Of a stretch of 64,000 nucleotides of DNA, positions 33,140 through 41,508 are shown in pieces. A program made the translations under genes and the position numbers. Below the pieces are notes generated by a model. That model was not told the origin of the DNA and searched no databases. It saw only the letters and a program-made list of their open reading frames with translations. The stretch's first letter is position 1; each line of letters opens with the position of its first letter. The DNA comes from Blautia massiliensis (ex Durand et al. 2017) (GTDB lineage: Bacteria; Bacillota; Clostridia; Lachnospirales; Lachnospiraceae): positions 809,596 to 873,595 of the forward strand of contig NZ_LN913006.1 of NCBI RefSeq assembly GCF_001487165.1, in the 5' to 3' direction.

Positions 33140-33970
33140 ATGGCGGGAGTAACGATCGAAGAACTGGGACTGCGTTTTGTGCAGATCTGTATGGAAAATT
33201 ACTGGAGTGGCTGTCTGCTGCCTGTATTTTTTCTGGCAGGTATACTCTGGGATATTTTTTACCGCAGGAGAAAAGAATCCAGAGTGTTCCTGTATTATCT
33301 AGTCTTTCTGGCACTTACGGTATATAATCCGGTTCTTGTAAAATATGTGATACCAAAGGTACATTTTGAAAGTGAATATTATCGTTTTATCTGGATCCTT
33401 CCGGTGATCCCGGGTGCTGCCTATTATGCTGTACGGATCGTAGAAGCGGTAAGGTTTCGATGGCTGAAGGCTGTAACAGCGCTGATCCTTGCGGCAGTGA
33501 TCGTCACTACGGGGACACCTGTTCCCGGCATTGCAAAAGATTATGTGATGGCGGAAAACATCTATAAAGTCCCGAATGAGCTGCGCTCAGTATGCGATGT
33601 GATCCATCAGGACTGCGATAAAGAACAACCCAAGGTTGTTTTTGACAATGAGCTGAATCTGGTGGCTAGACAGTATGATCCGTCACTGATCCTTGTTCTG
33701 GATCGTAATTTTATCCTGTATCGTGCAGGAAGTACTGTGGTAGGAAACTACGAAAACAGCAAGGCCTACCAGATCCAGAAAGTGATCATGGATGTGATCA
33801 GTTATCAGATGGATGTAGGGATCGATAAGTTCCGGCAGGTATTGAAAAGAACGGAAACCGATTATCTCGTTCTTCCGGTAGATCTTACAAATCATGACTA
33901 TATCCGTCAGGCAGGATGTACCCCTATTGCACAGACAGAAAAATATGTGGTATACAGGTTTGAAGGGTGA
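33140..33970 (+). CDS. Membrane protein with extracytoplasmic C-terminal domain, possible second half of DUF6077-like protein
   Basis: A 276-residue protein with about four membrane segments in the first 135 residues and a soluble C-terminal domain of about 140 residues. Its N-terminus looks like the middle of a larger polytopic protein. The gap to the previous gene is 34 bp and the frame is shifted by one, with a TAG four codons before the ATG. AGGAGAAG gives it its own ribosome site, so it can be translated separately. No function is recognisable. Confidence 0.6.
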   Translation: MAGVTIEELGLRFVQICMENYWSGCLLPVFFLAGILWDIFYRRRKESRVFLYYLVFLALTVYNPVLVKYVIPKVHFESEYYRFIWILPVIPGAAYYAVRIVEAVRFRWLKAVTALILAAVIVTTGTPVPGIAKDYVMAENIYKVPNELRSVCDVIHQDCDKEQPKVVFDNELNLVARQYDPSLILVLDRNFILYRAGSTVVGNYENSKAYQIQKVIMDVISYQMDVGIDKFRQVLKRTETDYLVLPVDLTNHDYIRQAGCTPIAQTEKYVVYRFEG

Positions 33971-34083
33971 ATGTGTTCGCCCTTCTGGCCTGGAAAAATG
34001 ACTAAAGTGCGTAAAACGATACGGAGAACGGAGTGAACAGCAACCATAAAATGTGTGATGAATATGTACTGTTTAAAAAAATC

Positions 34084-34112
34084 TTTACAATTTCATGGAT
34101 TTGTGTTAAAAT
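34084..34112 (+). promoter_or_regulatory. Predicted promoter of the tRNA-Arg gene
   Basis: TTTACA (34084-34089), 17-bp spacer and TAAAAT (34107-34112) stand about 65 bp ahead of the tRNA. The rest of the 33971-34177 gap shows nothing else. Confidence 0.6.
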
Positions 34113-34177
34113 CATAAACAGTGTAAACCTACTTTGATAATTTCATACCTGAATTTAGAAGTTATGTTTTTCATTAT

Positions 34178-34249
34178 GCACCTGTAGCTCAGTGGATAGA
34201 GCAGTGGTTTCCGGTACCATGTGCGGGGGTTCGATTCCCTTCAGGTGTG
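34178..34249 (+). tRNA. tRNA-Arg (CCG anticodon)
   Basis: The 72-nt cloverleaf folds by eye. The acceptor stem is GCACCTG/CAGGTGT, the D stem GCTC/GAGC, and the anticodon stem GTGGT/ACCAT with loop TTCCGGT, giving anticodon CCG. The T loop is TTCGATT with a T stem containing two G-T pairs. The discriminator is G and CCA is not encoded. A perfect 8-bp hairpin (34254-34261 with 34270-34277) follows directly and may help 3' processing or termination. Confidence 0.9.
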
Positions 34250-34306
34250 TTACCCGGAACAGTGGGAATTGTTCCGGCGTGTTGTTATGATAAGGAGGAC
34301 AAGAAC

Positions 34307-35227
34307 TTGGATGATTTCAGAGAATGGTTATCAGATAACCTTCGCTATTTTATGTTAGGCGGAGCCATTCTGGTGATCGTGCTTGTTCTGATCTTTGGCG
34401 TCCGCGCCTGTGTTGGAGGTAAGAAGGGGAATTCCAATAAAGATCAGACAACAGCCCAAAGTAACCAGGAAAATGATCCTTCTTCTCCGGCAAATGATGG
34501 GGAGACAGACGAGAAGAAAGACGCCAGTTCCGCGGCAGATACGGATGCGGAGACAACCATGGAAAAAGCCAGCACGGAAGTAACCGAGCTGATTCAGAGC
34601 TATTATAAAGCTTTTGGGGAAAAAGACATTGCAACACTTAAGACGATTGAGGACGGATTTACGCCGGCTGACGAGTCGCAGATTAATTCAAGGGATTATA
34701 TTGATGGGTATGAGGTACAGAATGTTTACGCTAAGAAGGGACTGACGGACGATTCGTATGTCGTTTATGTAGTCTTTAATTATATCTGTACTGGAATTGA
34801 GACTCCGGTTCCGGCACTGAGCCAGTTTTATGTGGAGACGGGCAGTGACGGCAATCTGAAGATCAAAGGTGGTGCTGATGACGATGCAGATATCAGTGCT
34901 TATGTGAAAAAACTGGAATCTGAGAAGGATGTGCAGGAGCTTATCACAAAGGTAAAGACGGACTATGAAGCTGCGCAGGAGAGTGATCCCTCTCTGGCAG
35001 AATTTCTTCAGGGCCTTGGTGAAGATGCCAGTGCTTCCGCAGATGCAGGAACAATGCTTACAGTTACAGAGGATTGTAATGTTCGTGCTTCCGCAGATTC
35101 AGAGGGTGAGGTTATCGGTGGTTTTTCTGCAGGAACGGAAGTTGAAAAGAAAGGGCAGGAAGGCGACTGGATACAGGTTGATTATGATGGACAGACCGGT
35201 TATGTCTATAGTGGTCTGTTAGAATAA
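34307..35227 (+). CDS. Membrane-anchored SH3b-domain protein
   Basis: A 306-residue protein from a TTG start with AGGAGG 8-9 nt upstream; the frame extends back into the tRNA. Residues 14-32 form one membrane helix, followed by a Ser/Thr/Asp-rich linker (about 40-90). A central domain of about 120 residues is predicted extracellular and could be NTF2-like. The C-terminal SH3b domain contains NVRASADSEGEVIGGF and GYVYSGLLE. SH3b domains usually bind peptidoglycan. Terminator follows. It is a probable cell-envelope protein without a visible enzyme domain. Confidence 0.8.
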   Translation: MDDFREWLSDNLRYFMLGGAILVIVLVLIFGVRACVGGKKGNSNKDQTTAQSNQENDPSSPANDGETDEKKDASSAADTDAETTMEKASTEVTELIQSYYKAFGEKDIATLKTIEDGFTPADESQINSRDYIDGYEVQNVYAKKGLTDDSYVVYVVFNYICTGIETPVPALSQFYVETGSDGNLKIKGGADDDADISAYVKKLESEKDVQELITKVKTDYEAAQESDPSLAEFLQGLGEDASASADAGTMLTVTEDCNVRASADSEGEVIGGFSAGTEVEKKGQEGDWIQVDYDGQTGYVYSGLLE

Positions 35228-35239
35228 TAAGGGTTAATA

Positions 35240-35272
35240 AAATGCAGGTTCCGGAAGAACCTGCATTTTTGT
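35240..35272. terminator. Bidirectional terminator between convergent genes
   Basis: AAATGCAGGTT (35240-35250) pairs perfectly with AACCTGCATTT (35258-35268), followed by TTTG. It serves the SH3b gene and may also act on the opposing gene ending at 35293. Confidence 0.8.
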
Positions 35273-35292
35273 TGCTCTGATATAACGAAAGA

Positions 35293-35829
35293 TCATTTTT
35301 TGAGTGAACCGTCTGCTGCCAATGTGTATTTTTTTCCATTTACGGTGATGGTTCCGGTCTGCATGATTCCGTCTTCGTCCAGATAATAACGTTTTTTGCC
35401 TAGGGTGATCCAGCCGGTCTGCATGATTCCGTCCTTATTGAAATAATATCGATGACCATCTGTGTCGGTAAGCCATCCGGTATAGGCGGTTCCGTCAACC
35501 ATAAATTTCCAGTTGGTGCCATCCGGTGTCCAGACTCCGTTTTCTGCCTCCGGCGAACCCTTTTCTGTTTCGGGAATCTCTGTGGGAACAGGAGACGGTG
35601 TGGCTGAAGGTGAGGGAGCGCCGGAAGATATCGATGCATCTGTATGGTGATCGCGATCTGAACTTGGTTCAATGGCCGAAATATCGCTGGTATTTATGGA
35701 AACTACGGAAGTACTGCTGCTTTCAAAAGGACCGGCCGATGACTGGGTAAAGAGAATACCGCAGATCAGACACAGGAAAACAGCGACAAAGATCAGCAGC
35801 CGGTTCATACGTGGAGTATGCTCTGACAT
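35293..35829 (-). CDS. Anchored protein with choline-binding-like (CW) repeats
   Basis: A 178-residue minus-strand protein. An N-terminal signal-anchor (about 9-30) is followed by a Ser/Thr/Pro-rich linker. The C-terminal 80 residues consist of about four aromatic repeats, such as GWLTDTDGHRYYFNKDGIMQ and GWITLGKKRYYLDEDGIMQ, typical of cell-wall/choline-binding modules. It likely attaches to wall polymers. A good AGGAGG precedes the start on the minus strand. There is no catalytic domain. Confidence 0.82.
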   Translation of the reverse strand: MSEHTPRMNRLLIFVAVFLCLICGILFTQSSAGPFESSSTSVVSINTSDISAIEPSSDRDHHTDASISSGAPSPSATPSPVPTEIPETEKGSPEAENGVWTPDGTNWKFMVDGTAYTGWLTDTDGHRYYFNKDGIMQTGWITLGKKRYYLDEDGIMQTGTITVNGKKYTLAADGSLKK

Positions 35830-35906
35830 GTTTTTCCTCCTGATATTTAAGTATATTTCTGTTTATCATACAATAATGAGAAAGAAAATACAAGAAAAAT
35901 AACCGG

Positions 35907-35935
35907 TTGCGAACACGTGGGAAAAAATATATAAT
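35907..35935 (+). promoter_or_regulatory. Predicted promoter that would give a leaderless rluF mRNA
   Basis: TTGCGA (35907-35912), 17-bp spacer and TATAAT (35930-35935). The expected start point, 6-7 bp downstream, coincides with the A of the ATG at 35942. No Shine-Dalgarno sequence is present. Confidence 0.55.
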
Positions 35936-35941
35936 AGAACA

Positions 35942-36859
35942 ATGGACGAAAAAATCAGAATCAATAAATATTTAAGCGATATAGGAGTCTGCTCAAGAAG
36001 AGAGGCAGACCGACTGACAGAAGCGAGGAGAGTTACTGCTAATGGAGAACTGGTTTCCACAGGAATGAAGATCCTTCCGGATGCGGAGATCTGTATTGAC
36101 GGAAAGCCTGTAAAAAAACAGGAAAAAAAGATCCTGCTTCTTTTTCATAAACCAAAAGGGATTGTCTGCAGTACCAAGCAGCAGCGGAAAGAGGTAACAG
36201 TAACAGAATATCTGGATTATCCGGTGCGGATCTATCCCATAGGACGGCTGGATAAAGATTCCGAAGGACTGCTTCTCCTTACCAATGAAGGAGATCTGGT
36301 GAACCGTATCATGAAGGCGGGGAACTACCATGAAAAGGAATATCAGGTGACCGTGAATAAACCGGTGACAGAAGAATTTATCCGTGGTATGGGCGGCGGA
36401 GTGCCGATCCTTGATACGGTCACACGTCCCTGCAAGGTTACAAAAACAGGTAAGAACAGTTTTTGTATCATCCTTACCCAGGGTCTGAACCGCCAGATCC
36501 GTCGTATGTGTGAATATTTCGGATATAAAGTCGTAACACTGAAACGTGTTCGGATCATGAATCTGTATATTGATGGCCTGGAAGAGGGGAAATATCGTGA
36601 GATCCGACCGGAAGAACGAAAAGAACTGGAGGAGATGCTTTCCTCCGAAAAATCAGAAAAAAGGACGGGAGGAAGCCATGAACGAATCATCCATAAAAAA
36701 AATGAAAGAGCTGGGAGAAAAGCTCCGGGAAGCGTCCAGGGCCTATTATCAGGAAGACAGGGAGATCATGTCCAACGTGGAGTACGACGCCCTGTACGAC
36801 ACTCTGAGCGCACTGGAGAAAGAAACAGGGATCGTTCTGGCAGACAGTCCAACCGTTAA
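35942..36859 (+). CDS. rluF: RluF/RsuA-type pseudouridine synthase with out-of-frame C-terminal extension
   Basis: A 305-residue RNA pseudouridine synthase. An S4 RNA-binding domain lies at about 4-60. The catalytic domain has Asp104 in GRLDKDSEG and the GLNRQIRRMCEYFGYKV motif. It modifies 23S rRNA (RluF/RluB group) in relatives. The enzyme should end near residue 235, but the frame continues through the start of ligA. This gives a basic tail of about 60 residues encoded by the +2 frame of ligA (overlap 36678-36859). It is probably a lost stop codon that has been tolerated. Confidence 0.85.
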   Translation: MDEKIRINKYLSDIGVCSRREADRLTEARRVTANGELVSTGMKILPDAEICIDGKPVKKQEKKILLLFHKPKGIVCSTKQQRKEVTVTEYLDYPVRIYPIGRLDKDSEGLLLLTNEGDLVNRIMKAGNYHEKEYQVTVNKPVTEEFIRGMGGGVPILDTVTRPCKVTKTGKNSFCIILTQGLNRQIRRMCEYFGYKVVTLKRVRIMNLYIDGLEEGKYREIRPEERKELEEMLSSEKSEKRTGGSHERIIHKKNERAGRKAPGSVQGLLSGRQGDHVQRGVRRPVRHSERTGERNRDRSGRQSNR

Positions 36860-38639
36860 TGTAGGATATGAGGCAGTGGAGCAGCTCCCCAAGGAAGAAC
36901 ATGAGAGACCGATGCTGTCTCTGGATAAGACCAAAGAGAGAGAAGCTTTGAGAGAGTTTATCGGGGAACATCCTACACTTTTATCCTGGAAGCTGGATGG
37001 CTTAACGATCGTGCTTACCTATGAAAACGGAGAGCTTATAAAGGCAGTTACCAGAGGAAATGGTATTGTGGGAGAGGTTATTACCAATAATGCCAGAGTA
37101 TTTAAGAACATACCTTTGAAAATTTCTTTTAAAGGGAGACTGGTACTTCGCGGAGAAGCCATCATTACTTATTCGGATTTTGAAAAGATCAACGAAACTA
37201 TCGGAGATGCAGATGCCAAATACAAAAATCCCAGAAATCTCTGCAGTGGTTCTGTCCGCCAGCTGAATAACGAAATTACAGCGAAGAGAAACGTACGGTT
37301 TTATGCTTTTTCTTTAGTGAGTGCGGAAGGCGTGGATTTCCGGAATTCCAGGGAGGTGCAGTTTCGGTGGCTGAATGAACAGGGTTTTGAGGTTGTGGAA
37401 TATCGAAAAGTCACAGCGGAAACTCTGGATGAAGCGATGGATTACTTTGCGGAAGCAGTTACGACCAATGATTTTCCGTCAGATGGGCTTGTGGCATTGT
37501 ATGATGATATTGCTTACGGAGAATCTCTGGGAACTACGGCCAAGTTTCCAAGGAACGCCATGGCATTTAAATGGGCCGATGAGATGCGTGATACGAGACT
37601 TCTGGAGATTGAGTGGAGCCCGTCCAGGACCGGACTGATCAATCCGGTAGCAATTTTTGAGCCGGTGGAACTGGAAGGCACCACAGTGAGCAGAGCCAGT
37701 GTGCATAACATCAGTATCATGAAGGAACTGAAGCTGGGGATCGGAGATACCATTCGTGTATACAAAGCAAATATGATCATTCCTCAGATTGCGGAAAATC
37801 TGACCGGAAGCGGTAATGCACCGATCCCGCATACCTGCCCGGCCTGCGGACAGGAAACGGTAGTGAAGAAAGAAAACGATGTGGAATGTCTTTTCTGCGT
37901 CAATCCGGGGTGCCCGGCCAAGAAGATCAAATCCTTTGGGCTTTTTACAAGCAGGGATGCCATGAATATCGACGGACTTTCCGAGGCAACACTGGAGAAA
38001 TTCATTGCCAGGGGATTTGTCCATGACTTTGGCGATATTTTTGAGATCAGCCGGTATAAAGATGAGATCGTGGAAATGGAAGGCTTTGGGCAGAAATCCT
38101 ATGATAATCTTATGGAAAGTCTGGAACGGGCGAAAGAGACTACACTTCCAAGGGTGATCTACAGTCTTGGGATCGCAAATATCGGTCTGGCTAATGCAAA
38201 AGTGATCTGCCGCCATTTTGACAACGATCTGGACAGGATACGTCATGCCAGTCTGGAAGAGGTCAGTGATATTGATACTATCGGGCCGGTCATTGCCGGA
38301 AATCTGGTAGCTTATTTTAGGGATGAGAATAATAATCGCCGCCTGGATCATCTGATGAGATTTCTTCATATTCAGGAGGACAGTCCCAAACAGGAACAGA
38401 TCTTTGAAGGAATGAATTTTGTGATCACAGGAAGTCTGGTGCACTTTGGAAATCGAAGTGAGGCCAAAGAGCTGATCGAATCCCTGGGAGGCAAGGTTAC
38501 CGGTTCAGTTACCAAAAAGACCAATTATCTGATCAATAACGACATCCAGTCCAATTCATCCAAAAACAAAAAGGCAAGAGAACTGGGGATTCCGATCCTT
38601 TCAGAAGAAGATTTTCGGAAACTTGCCGGAGTGCAGTAA
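36678..38639 (+). CDS. ligA: NAD-dependent DNA ligase LigA
   Basis: A 653-residue replicative ligase. The adenylation lysine is Lys105 in SWKLDGL, a variant of the KxDG motif. The OB fold, a Zn-finger (CPACGQ and CLFCVNPGCPAKK), HhH region and a C-terminal BRCT domain from about 575 are all visible. ATG 36678 has GGGAGGAAG 5-6 nt upstream, inside the preceding pseudouridine synthase frame. The overlap with rluF is 182 bp. Lachnospiraceae often carry this short-motif LigA type; a second canonical ligA may exist elsewhere. Confidence 0.92.
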   Translation: MNESSIKKMKELGEKLREASRAYYQEDREIMSNVEYDALYDTLSALEKETGIVLADSPTVNVGYEAVEQLPKEEHERPMLSLDKTKEREALREFIGEHPTLLSWKLDGLTIVLTYENGELIKAVTRGNGIVGEVITNNARVFKNIPLKISFKGRLVLRGEAIITYSDFEKINETIGDADAKYKNPRNLCSGSVRQLNNEITAKRNVRFYAFSLVSAEGVDFRNSREVQFRWLNEQGFEVVEYRKVTAETLDEAMDYFAEAVTTNDFPSDGLVALYDDIAYGESLGTTAKFPRNAMAFKWADEMRDTRLLEIEWSPSRTGLINPVAIFEPVELEGTTVSRASVHNISIMKELKLGIGDTIRVYKANMIIPQIAENLTGSGNAPIPHTCPACGQETVVKKENDVECLFCVNPGCPAKKIKSFGLFTSRDAMNIDGLSEATLEKFIARGFVHDFGDIFEISRYKDEIVEMEGFGQKSYDNLMESLERAKETTLPRVIYSLGIANIGLANAKVICRHFDNDLDRIRHASLEEVSDIDTIGPVIAGNLVAYFRDENNNRRLDHLMRFLHIQEDSPKQEQIFEGMNFVITGSLVHFGNRSEAKELIESLGGKVTGSVTKKTNYLINNDIQSNSSKNKKARELGIPILSEEDFRKLAGVQ

Positions 38640-38730
38640 AGGCCGTACAGACTGGAGATACTTTTTATCTGAAGAAAAAAGCCGAGCGGCTCCTTTATAA
38701 GAGACGCTTCATATATAAGGAGGGCAAACA

Positions 38731-39663
38731 ATGCCGATCAAAACACAGGGGGATCTTCCGGTAAAGGAGATCCTGGAGAGAGAAAATATATTTGTAATGG
38801 ACGAAAAACGTGCCATGCACCAGGATATCCGTCCGATCCATATTCTGATCCTGAATCTGATGCCGCTGAAAGAAGAAACAGAGCTGCAGCTTCTGCGTTC
38901 TCTTTCCAATACACCGCTGCAGGTGGATGTGACATTTATGGCTGTGGAGAGCCATGAAGCCAAGAATACATCTCTCAGCCATCTGAACAAGTTTTATGAA
39001 ACATTCACCGATATAAAGAAACGTAAATTTGATGGAATGATCATCACAGGAGCACCGGTGGAGCAGATGCCTTTTGAGGAAGTGGATTACTGGAATGAGC
39101 TGACTGAGATCATGGATTGGACTGAGAAGCATGTGACTTCCACGATCTTTCTCTGTTGGGCAGCGCAGGCCAGTCTTTATCATTTTTATGGCCTGGAGAA
39201 AAAACCTCTGGATAAGAAAATGTTCGGACTTTTCCAGCACAGGGTACTGAACCGTAAGATCCCGCTGGTCCGGGGCTTTGATGATGTATTTCTTGCGCCG
39301 CATTCCAGACACACAGAAGTTCCTATTGCAGATATCCATGCATGCAAAGACCTTACGGTCCTGGCGGAAAGCGAAGAGGCTGGTCTGTTCCTTGCAATGG
39401 CAGAGGGAGGACGTAAAATCTTTGTTATGGGACATCCGGAATACGACCGCGTGACTTTGGATGGCGAATATAAAAGAGACCTTGCCAAGGGTCTGCCTAT
39501 TGAAATCCCGAAGAACTATTACAAAGATGACGATCCAAACAACAAACCACTCCTCACCTGGAGGGCCCATGCCAACAACCTGTATACGAACTGGTTGAAT
39601 TATTACGTATACCAGAGTACTCCGTATGATCTGTACGGGACACCAGATTTTAGGGAAATTTAA
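38731..39663 (+). CDS. metA: Homoserine O-acetyltransferase (MetA family)
   Basis: A 310-residue enzyme making an activated homoserine for methionine synthesis. The catalytic Cys142 is in LCWAAQA and the His-Glu pair in GHPEYD. Position 111 is Glu (TGAPVEQMPFEEVDYW). In this family Glu111 goes with acetyl-CoA use and Gly111 with succinyl-CoA, so this should be an acetyltransferase despite the common succinyltransferase label. AAGGAGGG precedes the ATG. I found no S-box or T-box in the 91-bp upstream gap. Confidence 0.92.
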   Translation: MPIKTQGDLPVKEILERENIFVMDEKRAMHQDIRPIHILILNLMPLKEETELQLLRSLSNTPLQVDVTFMAVESHEAKNTSLSHLNKFYETFTDIKKRKFDGMIITGAPVEQMPFEEVDYWNELTEIMDWTEKHVTSTIFLCWAAQASLYHFYGLEKKPLDKKMFGLFQHRVLNRKIPLVRGFDDVFLAPHSRHTEVPIADIHACKDLTVLAESEEAGLFLAMAEGGRKIFVMGHPEYDRVTLDGEYKRDLAKGLPIEIPKNYYKDDDPNNKPLLTWRAHANNLYTNWLNYYVYQSTPYDLYGTPDFREI

Positions 39664-39685
39664 GGAATATGAAATAAGTGTTAGC

Positions 39686-39733
39686 ATAAGCTCATAAATC
39701 GTAGACAAAGCTATGATTTATGGGCTTATTTTA
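39686..39733 (+). terminator. Terminator after metA
   Basis: ATAAGCTCATAAATC (39686-39700) pairs almost fully with GATTTATGGGCTTAT (39715-39729) and ends in TTTTA. Confidence 0.8.
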
Positions 39734-39766
39734 GATTGCTGCTTACGAAGGTCTTTCCTGAAAAAC

Positions 39767-39787
39767 ATTCCTACAAAATGTAGGAAT
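39767..39787. promoter_or_regulatory. Perfect inverted repeat upstream of the methyltransferase operon
   Basis: ATTCCTACA (39767-39775) and TGTAGGAAT (39779-39787) are perfect 9-bp inverted repeats with a 3-base gap. They lie 135 bp before the first methyltransferase gene. A regulator operator or short hairpin is possible. The rest of this 258-bp gap holds only the metA terminator and AT-rich sequence. Confidence 0.4.
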
Positions 39788-39921
39788 AAATGCAATGTTT
39801 ATGGTATGAAATGCGGCTGGTTTTTTGCATTTATTTTGATACAATCATTATATAAAAGACATGGAACTGAAATAAGAATTCTTGATGCAGGCCAGAATAT
39901 GTTAACGGGAGGATAAATAAT

Positions 39922-40737
39922 ATGATAATCATAGGTGAAAAAATCAATGGATCCATCCCCTCTGTGGCGGAGGCGATCGCAAACAGAGATGCAGAATTCA
40001 TCAAGCAGCGGGCACTTGCTCAGGCAAACTCAGGAGCAAGCTATATTGATTGTTGCGCATCTGTTCCGGAAGCAGAAGAAGTAGAAACCTTGAAATGGAT
40101 GATCGACTGTATTCAGGAAGTGACAGATCTTCCGATTTCCGTAGACAGTCCCAGTGCAGATGTTCTTACAGAAGCTTACAAATTCTGCAGAAAACCGGGT
40201 ATTTTTAACTCTGTATCCGGTGAAGGGGATAAGATCGATAAGATTTTTCCTCTTATGGCACAGCCTGAAAATAAAGGGTGGCAGGTTATCGCACTTCTAA
40301 GCGATGATACAGGTATCCCCAAAAGTGCGGAAGACAGGCTGAAGGTATTTGACAAGATCATGGCAAAAGCGAAAGAGTACGGAATTTCACCGGATCGTAT
40401 CCATATTGATCCATTGGTTGAGATGCTCTGTACATCTGAAGATGGTATTGCGATGAACGTGGAAGTAATTTCAAGTGTCCGTAAACAGTATCCGATGATC
40501 CACATTACAGCGGCGATCAGCAACATTTCCTTCAATCTGCCGGTACGTAAGCTTATCAATTTCGGATTTGTGGTACTTGCAATGAATGCCGGCCTTGACA
40601 GTGCGATCATGGATCCTACAAACAGAGATATGCTTGGACTTGTATATGCAACAGAGGCATTGCTTGGTCTGGATGATTACTGTATGGAATACATCGGAGC
40701 ATACAGAGAAGGTCTGATCGGACCTGTAAAAAAATAA
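39922..40737 (+). CDS. Methyltetrahydrofolate:corrinoid methyltransferase (MtgA/AcsE family)
   Basis: A 271-residue TIM-barrel of the pterin-binding family. It begins IIIGEKINGSIPSV, as in AcsE and MtgA-type methyltransferases, and keeps the pterin-site segment SVDSPS near 73 and SNISFNLP near 200. It would move a methyl group between a corrinoid protein and tetrahydrofolate. GGGAGG precedes the ATG. The corrinoid protein and its activator follow, giving three of the four parts of a methyl-transfer system; the fourth may be the UroD-like protein at 47883. Confidence 0.85.
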   Translation: MIIIGEKINGSIPSVAEAIANRDAEFIKQRALAQANSGASYIDCCASVPEAEEVETLKWMIDCIQEVTDLPISVDSPSADVLTEAYKFCRKPGIFNSVSGEGDKIDKIFPLMAQPENKGWQVIALLSDDTGIPKSAEDRLKVFDKIMAKAKEYGISPDRIHIDPLVEMLCTSEDGIAMNVEVISSVRKQYPMIHITAAISNISFNLPVRKLINFGFVVLAMNAGLDSAIMDPTNRDMLGLVYATEALLGLDDYCMEYIGAYREGLIGPVKK

Positions 40738-40784
40738 ATAAAACGCATATGCGGAATGCGGATAAAAAGCGGAGGTGTTTGATT

Positions 40785-41417
40785 ATGTCAAAAATCACAG
40801 AAGTAGCAGAATTGGTAGAAAAAGGAAAAGCAAAACTTGTAGGTGCAGCTGTACAGTCAGCTCTTGATGAAGGCTGTGAGGCAACAGAGATTCTTAACAG
40901 CATGATCGATGCAATGGCTGTTGTAGGTGAAAGATTTAAGAACGGAGAAATCTTTGTTCCGGAAATGCTGGTAGCAGCCCGTGCAATGAAAAAGGGTGTT
41001 GAGGTTCTGAAACCACATCTTGCATCCGGCGCTACAGGAAGTATGGGAAAACTTATCATCGCTACTGTAGCAGGAGATCTTCATGATATCGGAAAGAATC
41101 TTGTTGCGATGATGATCGAAAGTGCCGGCTTTGAAGTTATTGATCTCGGTGTTGATGTACCTGCATCGAAGGTTATTGAATGTTACAAAGAAAATCCGGA
41201 TGTTAAGGTAATTGCACTTTCAGCGCTGCTCACAACTACAATGCCGGCTCTGAAAGATACAGTTGCAGCACTTAATGCGGAAGATTTCAGAAGCAATGTT
41301 AAGATCATGGTTGGAGGAGCACCGATCACGAAGGAGTTTGCAGATGAGATCGGCGCAGATGGATATTCAGAAGATGCAGCAAGCGCAGCAGTTCTTGCAA
41401 AAGCTTTGGCAGCATAA
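40785..41417 (+). CDS. Corrinoid (cobalamin-binding) methyl carrier protein
   Basis: A 210-residue MtaC/MtvC-type corrinoid protein. The helical cap domain (about 1-85) is followed by the B12-binding Rossmann domain with DLHDIGKN; His100 is the lower cobalt ligand. GAGGAPI-like end motifs (MVGGAPITKEFADEIGADGY) are present. GCGGAGG precedes the ATG; the frame extends to 40749 without a ribosome site. A stem-loop follows before the activator gene, likely lowering expression of the latter. Confidence 0.92.
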   Translation: MSKITEVAELVEKGKAKLVGAAVQSALDEGCEATEILNSMIDAMAVVGERFKNGEIFVPEMLVAARAMKKGVEVLKPHLASGATGSMGKLIIATVAGDLHDIGKNLVAMMIESAGFEVIDLGVDVPASKVIECYKENPDVKVIALSALLTTTMPALKDTVAALNAEDFRSNVKIMVGGAPITKEFADEIGADGYSEDAASAAVLAKALAA

Positions 41418-41432
41418 GGGAAAATAAAACGG

Positions 41433-41479
41433 GCCGCTCTGTATTGTCTGTGCATGGCATAGACGGCAGAGCGGCTTTT
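41433..41479 (+). terminator. Partial terminator/attenuating hairpin between corrinoid protein and activator
   Basis: GCCGCTCTG (41433-41441) pairs with CAGAGCGGC (41467-41475), followed by TTTTG. The inner loop can also pair (GTCTGTGC with GCATAGAC). The weak T run suggests leaky termination, fitting the low need for a catalytic activator. Confidence 0.65.
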
Positions 41480-41508
41480 GCTTTACAGTGACCATCGGAG
41501 GGATGAAA

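Noticed and set aside
32041-33970. Sequencing frameshift as the sole reason for two membrane ORFs
   Set aside because: The second gene has its own AGGAGAAG and ATG, so a simple error is not required; left as an open finding.
38640-38730. Riboswitch (S-box or T-box) ahead of metA
   Set aside because: The gap is only 91 bp and contains a tiny GCCG/CGGC hairpin; too short for either.
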